Below the pieces are notes generated by a model. The model did no database searches and was not told the DNA's origin. It saw only the letters and a list, made by a program, of their open reading frames with translations. Shown piece after piece: positions 57,262 to 64,000 of a DNA stretch of 64,000 nucleotides. Within the stretch, counting starts at the first letter, position 1; every line of letters begins with the position of its first letter. The position numbers and the translations under genes are program-made. The stretch covers positions 124,001-188,000 of the forward strand of contig NZ_JALJEJ010000004.1 of the NCBI RefSeq assembly GCF_022953055.1. The letters are read 5' to 3'. This DNA comes from Mucilaginibacter straminoryzae. GTDB taxonomy: Bacteria > Bacteroidota > Bacteroidia > Sphingobacteriales > Sphingobacteriaceae.

Positions 57262-58482
57262 TTATTTAAAACGGATGGCCTTTACCGGCGCTATACGTGT
57301 AACCAGCAGGGACGGGATAATCAGCACCAATAGACAGATGAACAAAGTACCCGCGTTCAACAATACTACGTCCGTAACGGTAAACTGCACCGGTACAAAG
57401 CGCATGTAGTATGATGCTGCATCCAGCGTTAAGAAGTGGGTTTTCTGCTGAAATAGACCGATGCCTACTCCCAACAAATTACCAAGCAGCAGGCCAACGC
57501 CAATCAGGTAAGCGGCATTATAAAGGAATATTTTTTGGATAGCCCAGCTTTTTGCCCCAAGGGCTTTCAACATACCTATCATTGAGGTACGTTCCAGGAT
57601 CATGATGAGCAATGCAGAGATCATGTTGATCAAAGCGACAGCGATCATCAGCACCAGTAAAACCTGCGTATTGACATCTAACAAGTCGAGCCAGCCAAAT
57701 ATAGTTGGGTAGGTTTCGTATATGTCGTAAGAGCGCAGATATGGCGGCAGCAGGTCGTTAAGCTTGTTCGAAGTAAACCTTAATGTTTCAAAATCTTTCA
57801 CCCAGATCTCGTACCCACCGATCTGATCCGGCTTCCAGTTGTTCAACCTGCGAATTACGGAAAGATCGGCCACTACAAAGGTTTTATCTACCTCGTCTAA
57901 CCCGGTATTAAATATGCCAGCGATGGTAAATTTACGCTTGCGCAATGGTTCCTGCACAAAATACATAATGAAGTCGTCGCCGGCCTTCAGCTTCAGCCTG
58001 TCGGCCGTGTAACGCGAGATCAGCACCTGTTTAGAGGCGGTAACCGAATCCTTAAAATCAATCACCTTACCCTGCTCCAGGGCCGATTTAAAGAACGCCC
58101 AGTTATAGGTTTTGTCCACCCCCTTCAATACCACGCCTTCAATTTCATCGTTCGCACGGATAATCCCTGCTTTAGTAGCGAAGGGCATTACCTCGGCTAC
58201 ATTTTTTTCTTTTGCCGCCCGTGCTGCAAAATGGCTGCTATCTGCAAAAGGCGAGTTCTCGTACGAGTTATTGTTATCAAACTTTACCACCTGTACATCG
58301 CCGGAAAAGCCCCTTACCTTCTCGCGGATCTGCTGCTTAAAGCCTTTTACTATCGCTACAGAAAGGATCATGACACAGAGGCTGAGCATAATACCGATAA
58401 TGGCGATCCGTACAATAAGCTTGGAAAAGGTCCGCTTGGATTGAAAAGTAATTCTGGCTGCTATGAATGACGAAAAACTCAA
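57262..58482 (-). CDS. ABC transporter permease of the LolC/LolE-FtsX type
   Basis: 406 residues from a TTG (no ATG before the next stop). One membrane helix at ~24-48, a large periplasmic domain (~50-265), then three helices near the C-terminus (~270-300, 318-345, 375-398), the FtsX/MacB layout; LVTRIAPVKAIRFK is the conserved last motif. It probably extracts lipoproteins from the inner membrane with a LolD-type ATPase, which is not adjacent. Divergent from namZ with a short gap. Confidence 0.85.
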   Translation of the reverse strand: MSFSSFIAARITFQSKRTFSKLIVRIAIIGIMLSLCVMILSVAIVKGFKQQIREKVRGFSGDVQVVKFDNNNSYENSPFADSSHFAARAAKEKNVAEVMPFATKAGIIRANDEIEGVVLKGVDKTYNWAFFKSALEQGKVIDFKDSVTASKQVLISRYTADRLKLKAGDDFIMYFVQEPLRKRKFTIAGIFNTGLDEVDKTFVVADLSVIRRLNNWKPDQIGGYEIWVKDFETLRFTSNKLNDLLPPYLRSYDIYETYPTIFGWLDLLDVNTQVLLVLMIAVALINMISALLIMILERTSMIGMLKALGAKSWAIQKIFLYNAAYLIGVGLLLGNLLGVGIGLFQQKTHFLTLDAASYYMRFVPVQFTVTDVVLLNAGTLFICLLVLIIPSLLVTRIAPVKAIRFK

Positions 58483-58570
58483 TTGAAGGTTGTTTTTTGT
58501 ACTTTCGCAAATATGCGGTTTTGCTGTTAAATACAGCGCAGGCCAAAATTGTTTCTATCGATACGCCTTT

Positions 58571-59821
58571 ATGAAAAATACGTTCTTCGCCACACTCGTG
58601 CTGTGCCTTGCCTTCGGCGTTACAAAAGCCAATTATGCAACAGAAGGTGATGTTTTTAAACAAAAACCGACGTCAGCAAAAAAAGTTATCCGTCAAAAAA
58701 CTACTGTGCCCATAATCACAGGTGCGGACCAAACCGATCTGTATATAGATTATCTGAAAGGCAAAAACGTGGGCATGGTGGTGAACCAGACTTCAGTAAT
58801 CGGTAAAAGCCTGACACCCAGCCCCGACAGTTTACTGAAGCGTGGCGTGTTGATTAAAAAGATCTTCGGCCCTGAACATGGGTTTCGCGGCAATGCGGCC
58901 AATGGTGCAAGGGTAGCCGACGAAATTGATGCAAAAACAGGCGTCCCGGTAGTTTCGCTGTATGGCAAGCATTACAAACCTACGGATGAAGACCTGAAAG
59001 GATTAGATATCATTGTTTTCGACATCCAGGACGTAGGCACCCGCTTTTACACCTACATCTCTACCCTGCATTATGTAATGGAAGCCTGCGCAGAACACAA
59101 CGTAGAGTTGATGATCCTTGATCGGCCGAACCCTAACGGCTACCTGGTGGATGGCCCGGTAATGACGGATACTACTTATAAGTCTTTCGTAGGGATGCAC
59201 CCCATCCCGGCAGCCCATGGCATGACGATAGGTGAATATGCCCAAATGATCAACGGCGAAGGGTGGTTGAAGAACAAGGTTAAATGCCAGCTTAAGGTGA
59301 TTAAATTAGCCAACTACAAGCATAACATGGCCTACCAACTACCGGTTTGGCCATCACCAAATCTGAACAGCCAACTGTCGATCTTGCTGTATCCCAGCAT
59401 CTGTTTGTTTGAAGGGACTACGCTAAGCTTAGGACGCGGAACGCAATTCCCGTTCACTGTGGTGGGACATCCATCACTCAAAGGCAAATACACTTTCTCG
59501 TTTACGCCGATCAGCATTCCGGGCGTGAGCGATAACCCACCGCTAAAAGGGCAGACCTGCTACGGGATAGACCTGCGAAATTTTGATGCAAAAAAGTTAG
59601 TAGAAAGTAAAAAATTAAATTTGGCGTGGTTGATCGAATTATACAAAGCTTTCCCGGATAAAAGTCATTTCTTTAATGCGTATATTAACAAACTGTGGGG
59701 CTCAGAGGAGCTAAGGAAGCAAGTTGAAGCCGGGAAAACCGAGAGCGAGATCAGGCAGAGCTGGGAACCGGCGCTGAGCCGCTTCAAAGAAATGCGGAAG
59801 AAGTATCTTTTGTATCAATAG
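58571..59821 (+). CDS. exo-beta-N-acetylmuramidase NamZ-like (DUF1343)
   Basis: 416 residues from the ATG giving MKNTFFATLVLCLAFG (signal peptide); an upstream start at 58490 is not used. KNVGMVVNQTSVIG, IFGPEHGFRGNAANGA, VFDIQDVGTRFYTYISTL, LDRPNPNG and LSLGRGTQFPFTVVG are DUF1343 motifs in order. NamZ enzymes remove terminal N-acetylmuramic acid from cell wall fragments in the periplasm, so it should serve peptidoglycan recycling. Its stop codon's last base is the first base of the left heptamer array. Confidence 0.92.
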   Translation: MKNTFFATLVLCLAFGVTKANYATEGDVFKQKPTSAKKVIRQKTTVPIITGADQTDLYIDYLKGKNVGMVVNQTSVIGKSLTPSPDSLLKRGVLIKKIFGPEHGFRGNAANGARVADEIDAKTGVPVVSLYGKHYKPTDEDLKGLDIIVFDIQDVGTRFYTYISTLHYVMEACAEHNVELMILDRPNPNGYLVDGPVMTDTTYKSFVGMHPIPAAHGMTIGEYAQMINGEGWLKNKVKCQLKVIKLANYKHNMAYQLPVWPSPNLNSQLSILLYPSICLFEGTTLSLGRGTQFPFTVVGHPSLKGKYTFSFTPISIPGVSDNPPLKGQTCYGIDLRNFDAKKLVESKKLNLAWLIELYKAFPDKSHFFNAYINKLWGSEELRKQVEAGKTESEIRQSWEPALSRFKEMRKKYLLYQ

Positions 59822-60243
59822 TTAATAGTTCATGGAAGGTAGTTCATAGCAATTAAACAAATGGCATTCAGATTTGAGGATTTACACGTATGGAAAAAGG
59901 CCTTGGAGTTGGATAGCCGAATTAATCTACTTACAAAGACTTTCCCCAATGATGAGCTATTTGTGTTAACAGCACAAATTAAACGAGCTACAGATTCCGT
60001 TGTATTGAATATAGCGGAGGGTTCAACAGGCCAAACAAAAAAGGTATTTAAAGTATTCTTGTCATACGCTTTAAGATCAGCTATTGAAGTGGTAAGCTGC
60101 TTGTTTATCGCGCGAGAAAGAGGATTTATAGACAGTCGAAATTTTAAGGAATTATATAATGATTACGAGGAACTGGTAAAAATGCTTACAGCATTAAGAA
60201 AATCATTTTGATTGCTATGAACCATGAACGATTAACCATGAAC
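59821..60243. mobile_element. candidate element: S23-type gene inside inverted heptamer arrays
   Basis: Left array 59821-59848: GTTAATA, GTTCATG, GAAGGTA, GTTCATA, then GCAAT. Right array 60216-60243: TATGAAC, CATGAAC, GATTAAC, CATGAAC, preceded by ATTGC. The innermost 12 bp (GTTCATAGCAAT at 59842-59853, complement at 60211-60222) are a perfect inverted repeat, 7 nt before the ATG and starting on the last base of the stop codon. No direct target repeat is seen. Transcribed, the arms could form a stem with the gene in the loop, as in intervening sequences of 23S rRNA. Confidence 0.6.
59861..60211 (+). CDS. S23-type four-helix-bundle protein
   Basis: 116 residues, no signal. FRFEDLHVWKKALEL, FPNDELFVLTAQIKRATDSVVLNIAEGS and FLSYALRSAIEVVSCL are the hallmarks of the four helix bundle family (TIGR02436) first known from proteins encoded in 23S rRNA intervening sequences; it is related in fold to Avd of diversity-generating retroelements. 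The family forms pentameric, positively charged bundles that may bind nucleic acid; its role is unsettled. Here it lies between namZ and fmt and is closely framed by inverted 7-bp arrays. No reverse transcriptase or integrase is in the window. Confidence 0.9.
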   Translation: MAFRFEDLHVWKKALELDSRINLLTKTFPNDELFVLTAQIKRATDSVVLNIAEGSTGQTKKVFKVFLSYALRSAIEVVSCLFIARERGFIDSRNFKELYNDYEELVKMLTALRKSF

Positions 60244-60260
60244 ATCTTACTTATTACAAT

Positions 60261-61178
60261 ATGAGAATTGTTTTTATGGGTACGCCCGAATTTGCCGTTG
60301 CTTCACTGGAGGCCTTGCTGGATGCCGGCTGCGATATTGTTGGAGTGGTAACCGCGCCGGATAAACCGGCGGGCCGCGGTCAGCAGCTTTCGGAGTCGGC
60401 CGTGAAAAAATTTGCCGTAGCCAATCATCTCAAAGTACTTCAGCCCGAAAAACTGAAAGACCCGCAATTTTTAGAAGAGCTAAAAGCGCTCAGAGCAGAT
60501 CTCCAGGTGGTTGTGGCCTTCCGGATGCTGCCCGAAGCAGTTTGGAATATGCCGCCGCGCGGAACCATCAACCTGCATGCTTCTTTACTGCCGCAATACC
60601 GGGGTGCTGCACCTATCAACTGGGCCATTATCAATGGCGAAAAGGAAACCGGCGTCACTACCTTCTTTTTAAAACACGAGATAGATACCGGTAACATCCT
60701 GTTTACAGAGAAGATCACCCTGTTTGACGACTTTGATGCAGGCATTCTCCACGACAAGCTGATGAATAAAGGCGCGGGCCTGCTGGTAAAAACAGTAAAG
60801 GCTGTAGAAAGTGGCCGCTACACCGAACAACCGCAGGAGCATGTTGCCGAAGGTGTTCAACTGAAACATGCCCCTAAAATATTTAAAGACGATTGCCGTG
60901 TCGACTGGAATAAGCCGGTTGAGCAAGTGCATAACCTGGTGCGCGGTTTAAGCCCTTACCCTACCGCCTTTACTGAATTTAATGGCAAAACGCTAAAGAT
61001 CTTTAAAGCCGAGAAAGAACTCGCCCAACCATCCGAAGCACCAGGCAGCTTTGCCAGCGACGGCAAAACGTATTTGAAAGTTGCCTGTACCGATGGCTAC
61101 CTGAAGTTGTTAGACGTGCAATTGGAAGGTAAAAAACGTATGGGAGTCGAAGAGTTCTTACGCGGTGTAAGGCTGTAG
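60261..61178 (+). CDS. fmt: methionyl-tRNA formyltransferase
   Basis: 305 residues. MRIVFMGTPEFAVASLEALL at the start (given in two parts: MGTPEFAV, SLEALL), LHASLLPQYRGAAPINWAII containing the conserved Asn-His-type active region, GVTTFFLKHEIDTGNIL with the catalytic Asp; the C-terminal OB fold starts at ~205. It formylates initiator Met-tRNA from 10-formyl-THF. It lies 17 nt after the right heptamer array; a further array starts 3 nt after its stop. Confidence 0.96.
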   Translation: MRIVFMGTPEFAVASLEALLDAGCDIVGVVTAPDKPAGRGQQLSESAVKKFAVANHLKVLQPEKLKDPQFLEELKALRADLQVVVAFRMLPEAVWNMPPRGTINLHASLLPQYRGAAPINWAIINGEKETGVTTFFLKHEIDTGNILFTEKITLFDDFDAGILHDKLMNKGAGLLVKTVKAVESGRYTEQPQEHVAEGVQLKHAPKIFKDDCRVDWNKPVEQVHNLVRGLSPYPTAFTEFNGKTLKIFKAEKELAQPSEAPGSFASDGKTYLKVACTDGYLKLLDVQLEGKKRMGVEEFLRGVRL

Positions 61179-61181
61179 ATT

Positions 61182-61216
61182 ACAGAAGCAAGAAACCAGA
61201 GACAAGAAGCGAGACC
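61182..61216 (+). repeat. heptamer array after fmt
   Basis: Units ACAGAAG, CAAGAAA, CCAGAGA, CAAGAAG, CGAGACC, directly after the fmt stop codon. Same unit (CAAGARN) as the array at 39387. No inverted partner found nearby; a T-run follows. Confidence 0.7.
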
Positions 61217-61258
61217 TTTTTTAATTCTGAAAGAAGTGAAAAAGTTATGTCGTTTCTG

Positions 61259-61873
61259 TCATCGCGAACTCCGAAAGGAGTGTGGCGATCTCGGTTTAGA
61301 TAAGAAGAGATTGCCACGCTTCGCTCGCAAGGACAAATCCCTTATTTGGGCACACCCTGCGCTCATGCTTCGACAAGCATGACAAAGGCGGAATAAATCT
61401 ATCACATCTGTCACCCTGAGCTTGTCGAAGGGTCTGTAGGCTTTTCAAAAAACGCCAGGTTGCGCCGCTCTCTGCGAAGAGAATAATAATGGGTTGTCAT
61501 CGCGATCCATCGATTGAAGGAGTGGCGATCTCCTTCCTAAATCTATATTGAGATTGCCACGCTTCGCTCGCAAGGACAAATCCCTTATTTGGGCACACCT
61601 TGCGCTCATGCTTCGACAAGCATGACAAAGGCGGAAGAAATCTATCACACCTGTCACCCTGAGCTTGTCGAAGGGTCTGTAGACTTTTCAAAAAACGCCA
61701 GGTTGCGCCGCTTTCTGCGAAGAGAATAATAATGAGTTGTCATCGCGATCCGTCGATTGACGGAGTGGCGATCTCCTTCGTAAATCTATATTGAGATTGC
61801 CACGCTTCGCTTGCAAGGACGAATTCCTTATTTGGGAACATCCTACGCTCTTGCTTCGATATCCTCAGCATGA
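61259..61873. repeat. tandem repeat, 2.5 copies of ~240 bp
   Basis: Copies start at 61259, 61497 and 61740 with TCATCGCG (periods 238 and 243); the third is partial and diverges after ~100 bp. Each copy holds several short inverted repeats (GCGATCTC/GAGATTGC around CACGCTTCGCTCGC, and CATGCTTCGACAAGCATGACA and CCCTGAGCTTGTCGAAGGG, each written in full length here below 21 bases). The block contains no convincing gene; frames inside it are repeat translations. Confidence 0.85.
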
Positions 61874-61958
61874 CATCCTCATTATCTTTCTGGGCTAAGC
61901 GAAGCAAACTTAAACAGATAACGGAGAGTGTTGGTAACTGTTACCCATCTCCCCGACT

Positions 61959-62030
61959 GTGGCGAACGTGGCAGACGTGGTGAATGCGGCGAATGTGACT
62001 GAGGTGGCGAATGCGGCAGACCTGGCTAAC
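61959..62030. repeat. 9-bp minisatellite, eight units
   Basis: Units GTGGCGAAC, GTGGCAGAC, GTGGTGAAT, GCGGCGAAT, GTGACTGAG, GTGGCGAAT, GCGGCAGAC, CTGGCTAAC, followed by a hairpin (TGGCTTTTGCCA). It lies in the 3' flank of the ceramidase-like gene. It is open in frame on both strands, which explains long spurious frames here. Confidence 0.8.
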
Positions 62031-62052
62031 TGGCTTTTGCCAGCCACCGATC

Positions 62053-62745
62053 TCACGCCGCGATATTTGGGCGATAAGTGTCCATCCTTACGGTAGTAGT
62101 TTCGTTTAAGCGGTAGATGAACAGGAAAATAACAGCTGTAGCAATTACACCGAAAGTATGCCACAAAAAGTGCGTGCCCATCGGTAGCGGTGCCCATTGG
62201 TCTGCCACACGGAAGAACAGCGCTACCATAAAAGCCAGCAACGCAAAGATGACTAATGAAAGGTTCCGCCCGCGGATCTTTACCAACAGCATGCTTAACG
62301 GCAATAAGATCATCAGCACCATTACGCCATAACTTAAACTGGTCAATATCTGCGGATCGGCATTCGCTAAAAGTACTCTCAACCCGCCTTCCGCAGCCAC
62401 AAATACAATCAGAGCCGCGATACCATAAGCCCAGTTGCCCAATACCCGCATCCAGAAATAAACGCTGGCCATCAGGCATAAGAGCGCGATCGGGAGCCAG
62501 TCCATCATGATAAAAACCGGCCATCTGCGTAGCCCATGATAGATGGTGCCACCGATACATCCTACCAGCAGCAGCCATGCGGCTATACTTAAAAATTGAT
62601 GTTGCCTGCTGAAACCTTTCAATTTAATAATCCAGTAAAGTGCCGGTATCAGAAATAAAGCAGAAGTGACCATGTTCCAGGGTTCGGGGAACAGGTGCGC
62701 CAGGTTAGTCTCGGTGTAGATCAGTCCGTGGTCAGGGGGCAGCAT
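62053..62745 (-). CDS. ceramidase-like (CREST superfamily) integral membrane protein
   Basis: 230 residues with seven predicted transmembrane helices. PEPWNMVTSALFLIPALYW at the first helix, YHGLRRWPVFIMMDWLPI (His...Asp) and THFLWHTFGVI (two His) match the zinc-binding pattern of alkaline ceramidases and other CREST hydrolases. It may hydrolyse a sphingolipid amide; Bacteroidota make sphingolipids, but no sphingolipid synthesis gene is here. The overlapping frame 61910-62578 on the same strand is not coding. Confidence 0.75.
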   Translation of the reverse strand: MLPPDHGLIYTETNLAHLFPEPWNMVTSALFLIPALYWIIKLKGFSRQHQFLSIAAWLLLVGCIGGTIYHGLRRWPVFIMMDWLPIALLCLMASVYFWMRVLGNWAYGIAALIVFVAAEGGLRVLLANADPQILTSLSYGVMVLMILLPLSMLLVKIRGRNLSLVIFALLAFMVALFFRVADQWAPLPMGTHFLWHTFGVIATAVIFLFIYRLNETTTVRMDTYRPNIAA

Positions 62746-62757
62746 AATCAGTGATTC

Positions 62758-62824
62758 GTTTATTTGTTCATTCGTTCATTAGTCATTGATTCTAATTTAC
62801 AAGTGAACCAGTGAACAAATGAAC
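62758..62824. repeat. inverted pair of 7/8-bp arrays without a gene
   Basis: Left: GTTTATTT, GTTCATTC, GTTCATTA, GTCATTG (62758-62788). Right: AAGTGAAC, CAGTGAAC, AAATGAAC (62801-62824), the complement form of the same GTTCATTN unit. Only 12 bp between. The right array ends on the last base of the class IV aminotransferase stop codon. The unit GTTCAT is the one that frames the S23-type gene. Confidence 0.75.
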
Positions 62825-63660
62825 TATAGCTTATTCAGCTCTTCCGTCAACGCACGACTGAGGTTATTGAAATACCGTTTTACACCATAACCCATTACCC
62901 ACTGTATCCCCCTGGCGGCATTGGTTAAGAAAACCTCGTCGGCTTCGTACAAAATGTGCGGATTTATCTGCGCTTCGGTAACCGGTATGTCCTGCTTCAG
63001 TGCCAGATCAATCACCACTTTACGCATAATTCCGTCCACACACCCTTCACTTAACGCGGGCGTATAAAGATGGTTTTGATACCACACAAAAATATTCGAA
63101 CTAATGGCCTCGCACAAAAAACCGTTCTGGTTCAGCAGAAATGCGTCGTCCAGTTTATTTTGTTCCTTATATATCCCCGCCATTACGTAGGTGAGCGAAT
63201 TGCAGGTTTTAAAATTTGAAAGATAATTTAGCGGCTTCGGCACTTCAGTAAAAATATCCATGATCAGCCCCTTGTTATTCATCTCATAATGCCAGTTTTC
63301 GGTGGGCTGAATTTCCATGCAATAGCCCATCTTATTCTGCGTGGGCGCATATAAGCCTTCGGCATCGCGGTAGACCGTCAGGCGGATACGGCCATTCCTA
63401 ATCTTATTGCGAGTAGCGAGGTCTGCCGATTTTTCTTTCAAAAACCAATCGTCCAGTTGCGAATATCCTTCAATCTTCAGCCCCTTCATTCCGTTCTGCA
63501 AACGTTCGGCATGAAGGTCGGGAAATTTCAACTGGCCCTTCACCAGCCGCATACTTTCAAAAAGGCCATCGCCGTATTTAAAAGCACGGTTACCGGTGGT
63601 CAGCACCGGTGCATCCGCAGGCAGATATTGGCCGTTATAATTGATAAAAAGGGGATTCAT
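62824..63660 (-). CDS. class IV aminotransferase (branched-chain aminotransferase/aminodeoxychorismate lyase type)
   Basis: 278 residues. FKYGDGLFESMRLVKGQL (~27-44), RIRLTVYRDAEG, FKTCNSLTYVMAGIYKEQNKLDDAFLLN (the PLP Lys lies in this region), and SEGCVDGIMRKVVIDLA are family motifs. The exact reaction, transamination of branched-chain amino acids, D-amino acids or lysis of aminodeoxychorismate to PABA, cannot be decided from sequence. 18 nt downstream of the RluA-type gene. Confidence 0.88.
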   Translation of the reverse strand: MNPLFINYNGQYLPADAPVLTTGNRAFKYGDGLFESMRLVKGQLKFPDLHAERLQNGMKGLKIEGYSQLDDWFLKEKSADLATRNKIRNGRIRLTVYRDAEGLYAPTQNKMGYCMEIQPTENWHYEMNNKGLIMDIFTEVPKPLNYLSNFKTCNSLTYVMAGIYKEQNKLDDAFLLNQNGFLCEAISSNIFVWYQNHLYTPALSEGCVDGIMRKVVIDLALKQDIPVTEAQINPHILYEADEVFLTNAARGIQWVMGYGVKRYFNNLSRALTEELNKL

Positions 63661-63678
63661 AGATAAAGGCTAAACGAT

Positions 63679-64000
63679 CTATGAGGCATTTTGATCTGCC
63701 GTAGCAGCAATATATTTTCGCCACTTGTTTAAAACCCCTTCAAAGTCTTGTGGCAGAGGGGCTTCAAAGTGCAGCTTTTTTTTCGTTGCAGGGTGAACAA
63801 AGCCCAGCGTTTGCGCATGCAGCGCTTGCCGCGGCATTAATTCGAAACAATTCTCTACAAACTGCTTGTACTTGCCAAATACGGTACCTTTTAAAATACG
63901 GTCGCCGCCGTAAGCTGCATCGCTAAACAACGGGTGACCAATGTGCTTCAAGTGCGCGCGGATCTGGTGTGTACGGCCGGTTTCCAGTTGGCACTCAATC
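63679..64000 (-). CDS. RluA family pseudouridine synthase (C-terminal part, cut by window edge)
   Basis: The frame is open from the stop at 63679 to the window end, about 106 residues. LETGRTHQIRAHLKHIGHPLFSDAAYGG, given by its parts GRTHQIRAHL and HPLFSDAAYGG, is the C-terminal RluA signature, and RQALHAQTLGFVHPAT follows. The catalytic HRLDxxTSG motif lies outside. It converts uridines in rRNA or tRNA to pseudouridine. The start given as TTG near 63951 in a short reading is only an internal Leu. Confidence 0.93.
   Translation of the reverse strand, partial: IECQLETGRTHQIRAHLKHIGHPLFSDAAYGGDRILKGTVFGKYKQFVENCFELMPRQALHAQTLGFVHPATKKKLHFEAPLPQDFEGVLNKWRKYIAATADQNAS

Noticed and set aside
59861-60211. 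Avd gene of a diversity-generating retroelement
   Set aside because: The fold family is related, but no reverse transcriptase, template repeat or variable repeat is in the window, and the motifs fit the S23-type family.
61445-61691. Frames of 60-70 codons within the 240-bp tandem repeat
   Set aside because: They are translations of the repeat and change frame with each copy.
61910-62578. 222-codon frame overlapping the ceramidase-like gene
   Set aside because: It runs in another frame through the membrane protein gene and the 9-bp minisatellite, giving Cys/Arg/Trp-rich and then FATxxAT-type nonsense; the 62053-62745 frame has clear membrane helices.

Overview
The window comes from a Bacteroidota chromosome, most likely family Sphingobacteriaceae (Mucilaginibacter/Pedobacter type). 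I base this on the gene families present (TamL-type BamA-like lipoprotein, T9SS plug protein, DUF4844, NamZ, many lipobox and outer-membrane barrel proteins), on promoters of the TAnnTTTG type in front of both tRNAs and many genes, and on the rarity of Shine-Dalgarno sequences. Species cannot be fixed from sequence alone. Most of the window is ordinary chromosomal housekeeping; the accessory content is mostly repeats.

Layout. 1-5.4 kb: a cut DnaQ-like exonuclease, a zinc-ribbon protein, a PLC-like phosphodiesterase, tRNA-Arg(CCG), then an AT-rich islet with a probably frameshifted lipoprotein/metallopeptidase gene, and a NIPSNAP protein. 5.4-9.8 kb: AhpD-like and Crp/Fnr genes, a methyltransferase, and an overlapping HipA-like kinase/DUF3037 pair. 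9.9-16.6 kb: a leftward molybdenum operon reading molybdopterin-binding protein, modA, modB, modC, moaD, moaE, moaA, moeB-rhodanese, moeA; moaC is not in it. 16.7-26.4 kb: a MerR/TipAS regulator with its operator, LigD, a response regulator, a DEAD-box helicase, TspO, TamL and a TrmH-type methyltransferase. 26.4-27.8 kb: tRNA-Cys, a 57-residue conserved protein, and a complete IS1595-type element whose 8-bp target duplication sits in a palindrome. 27.8-35.6 kb: pyrD, DUF4844, EVE, CBM9-like, aldo/keto reductase, macro domain, thioesterase, an ECF sigma factor and a ClpP paralogue. 35.7-48 kb: T9SS plug protein with a repeat-derived 5' end, ABC-F, a GDSL hydrolase, lepB, holA, an HsdR_N-like nuclease, a hybrid histidine kinase and valS. 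48-64 kb: M13 peptidase, a sigma factor with a membrane-anchored barrel protein, mazG, mnmD, an MBL-rhodanese protein, a LolE-like permease, namZ, an S23-type four-helix-bundle gene, fmt, a repeat-filled gap, a ceramidase-like membrane protein, a class IV aminotransferase and a cut RluA-type gene.

The most unusual feature is a family of short arrays of degenerate 7-bp (once 8-bp) units. They occur at six places: 39387-39557, 47379-47441 (inside valS, exactly nine units = 63 nt, so in frame), 48091-48226, 59821-60243, 61182-61216 and 62758-62824. Several are paired in inverted orientation, and four abut or nearly abut stop codons. One inverted pair, four units on each side and ending in a perfect 12-bp inverted repeat, tightly brackets the S23-type four-helix-bundle gene (59861-60211). 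That layout resembles the intervening sequences of 23S rRNA but lies between protein genes. I regard this as the best candidate for an undescribed mobile or RNA-based system.

Other repeats are a 91-bp palindromic element in four copies at 36964-37430 (one copy forms the start and part of the signal peptide of the T9SS plug gene), a ~240-bp tandem repeat at 61259-61873 and a 9-bp minisatellite at 61959-62030. Many -7 elements lie only 4-7 nt before start codons, which predicts leaderless or nearly leaderless mRNAs.
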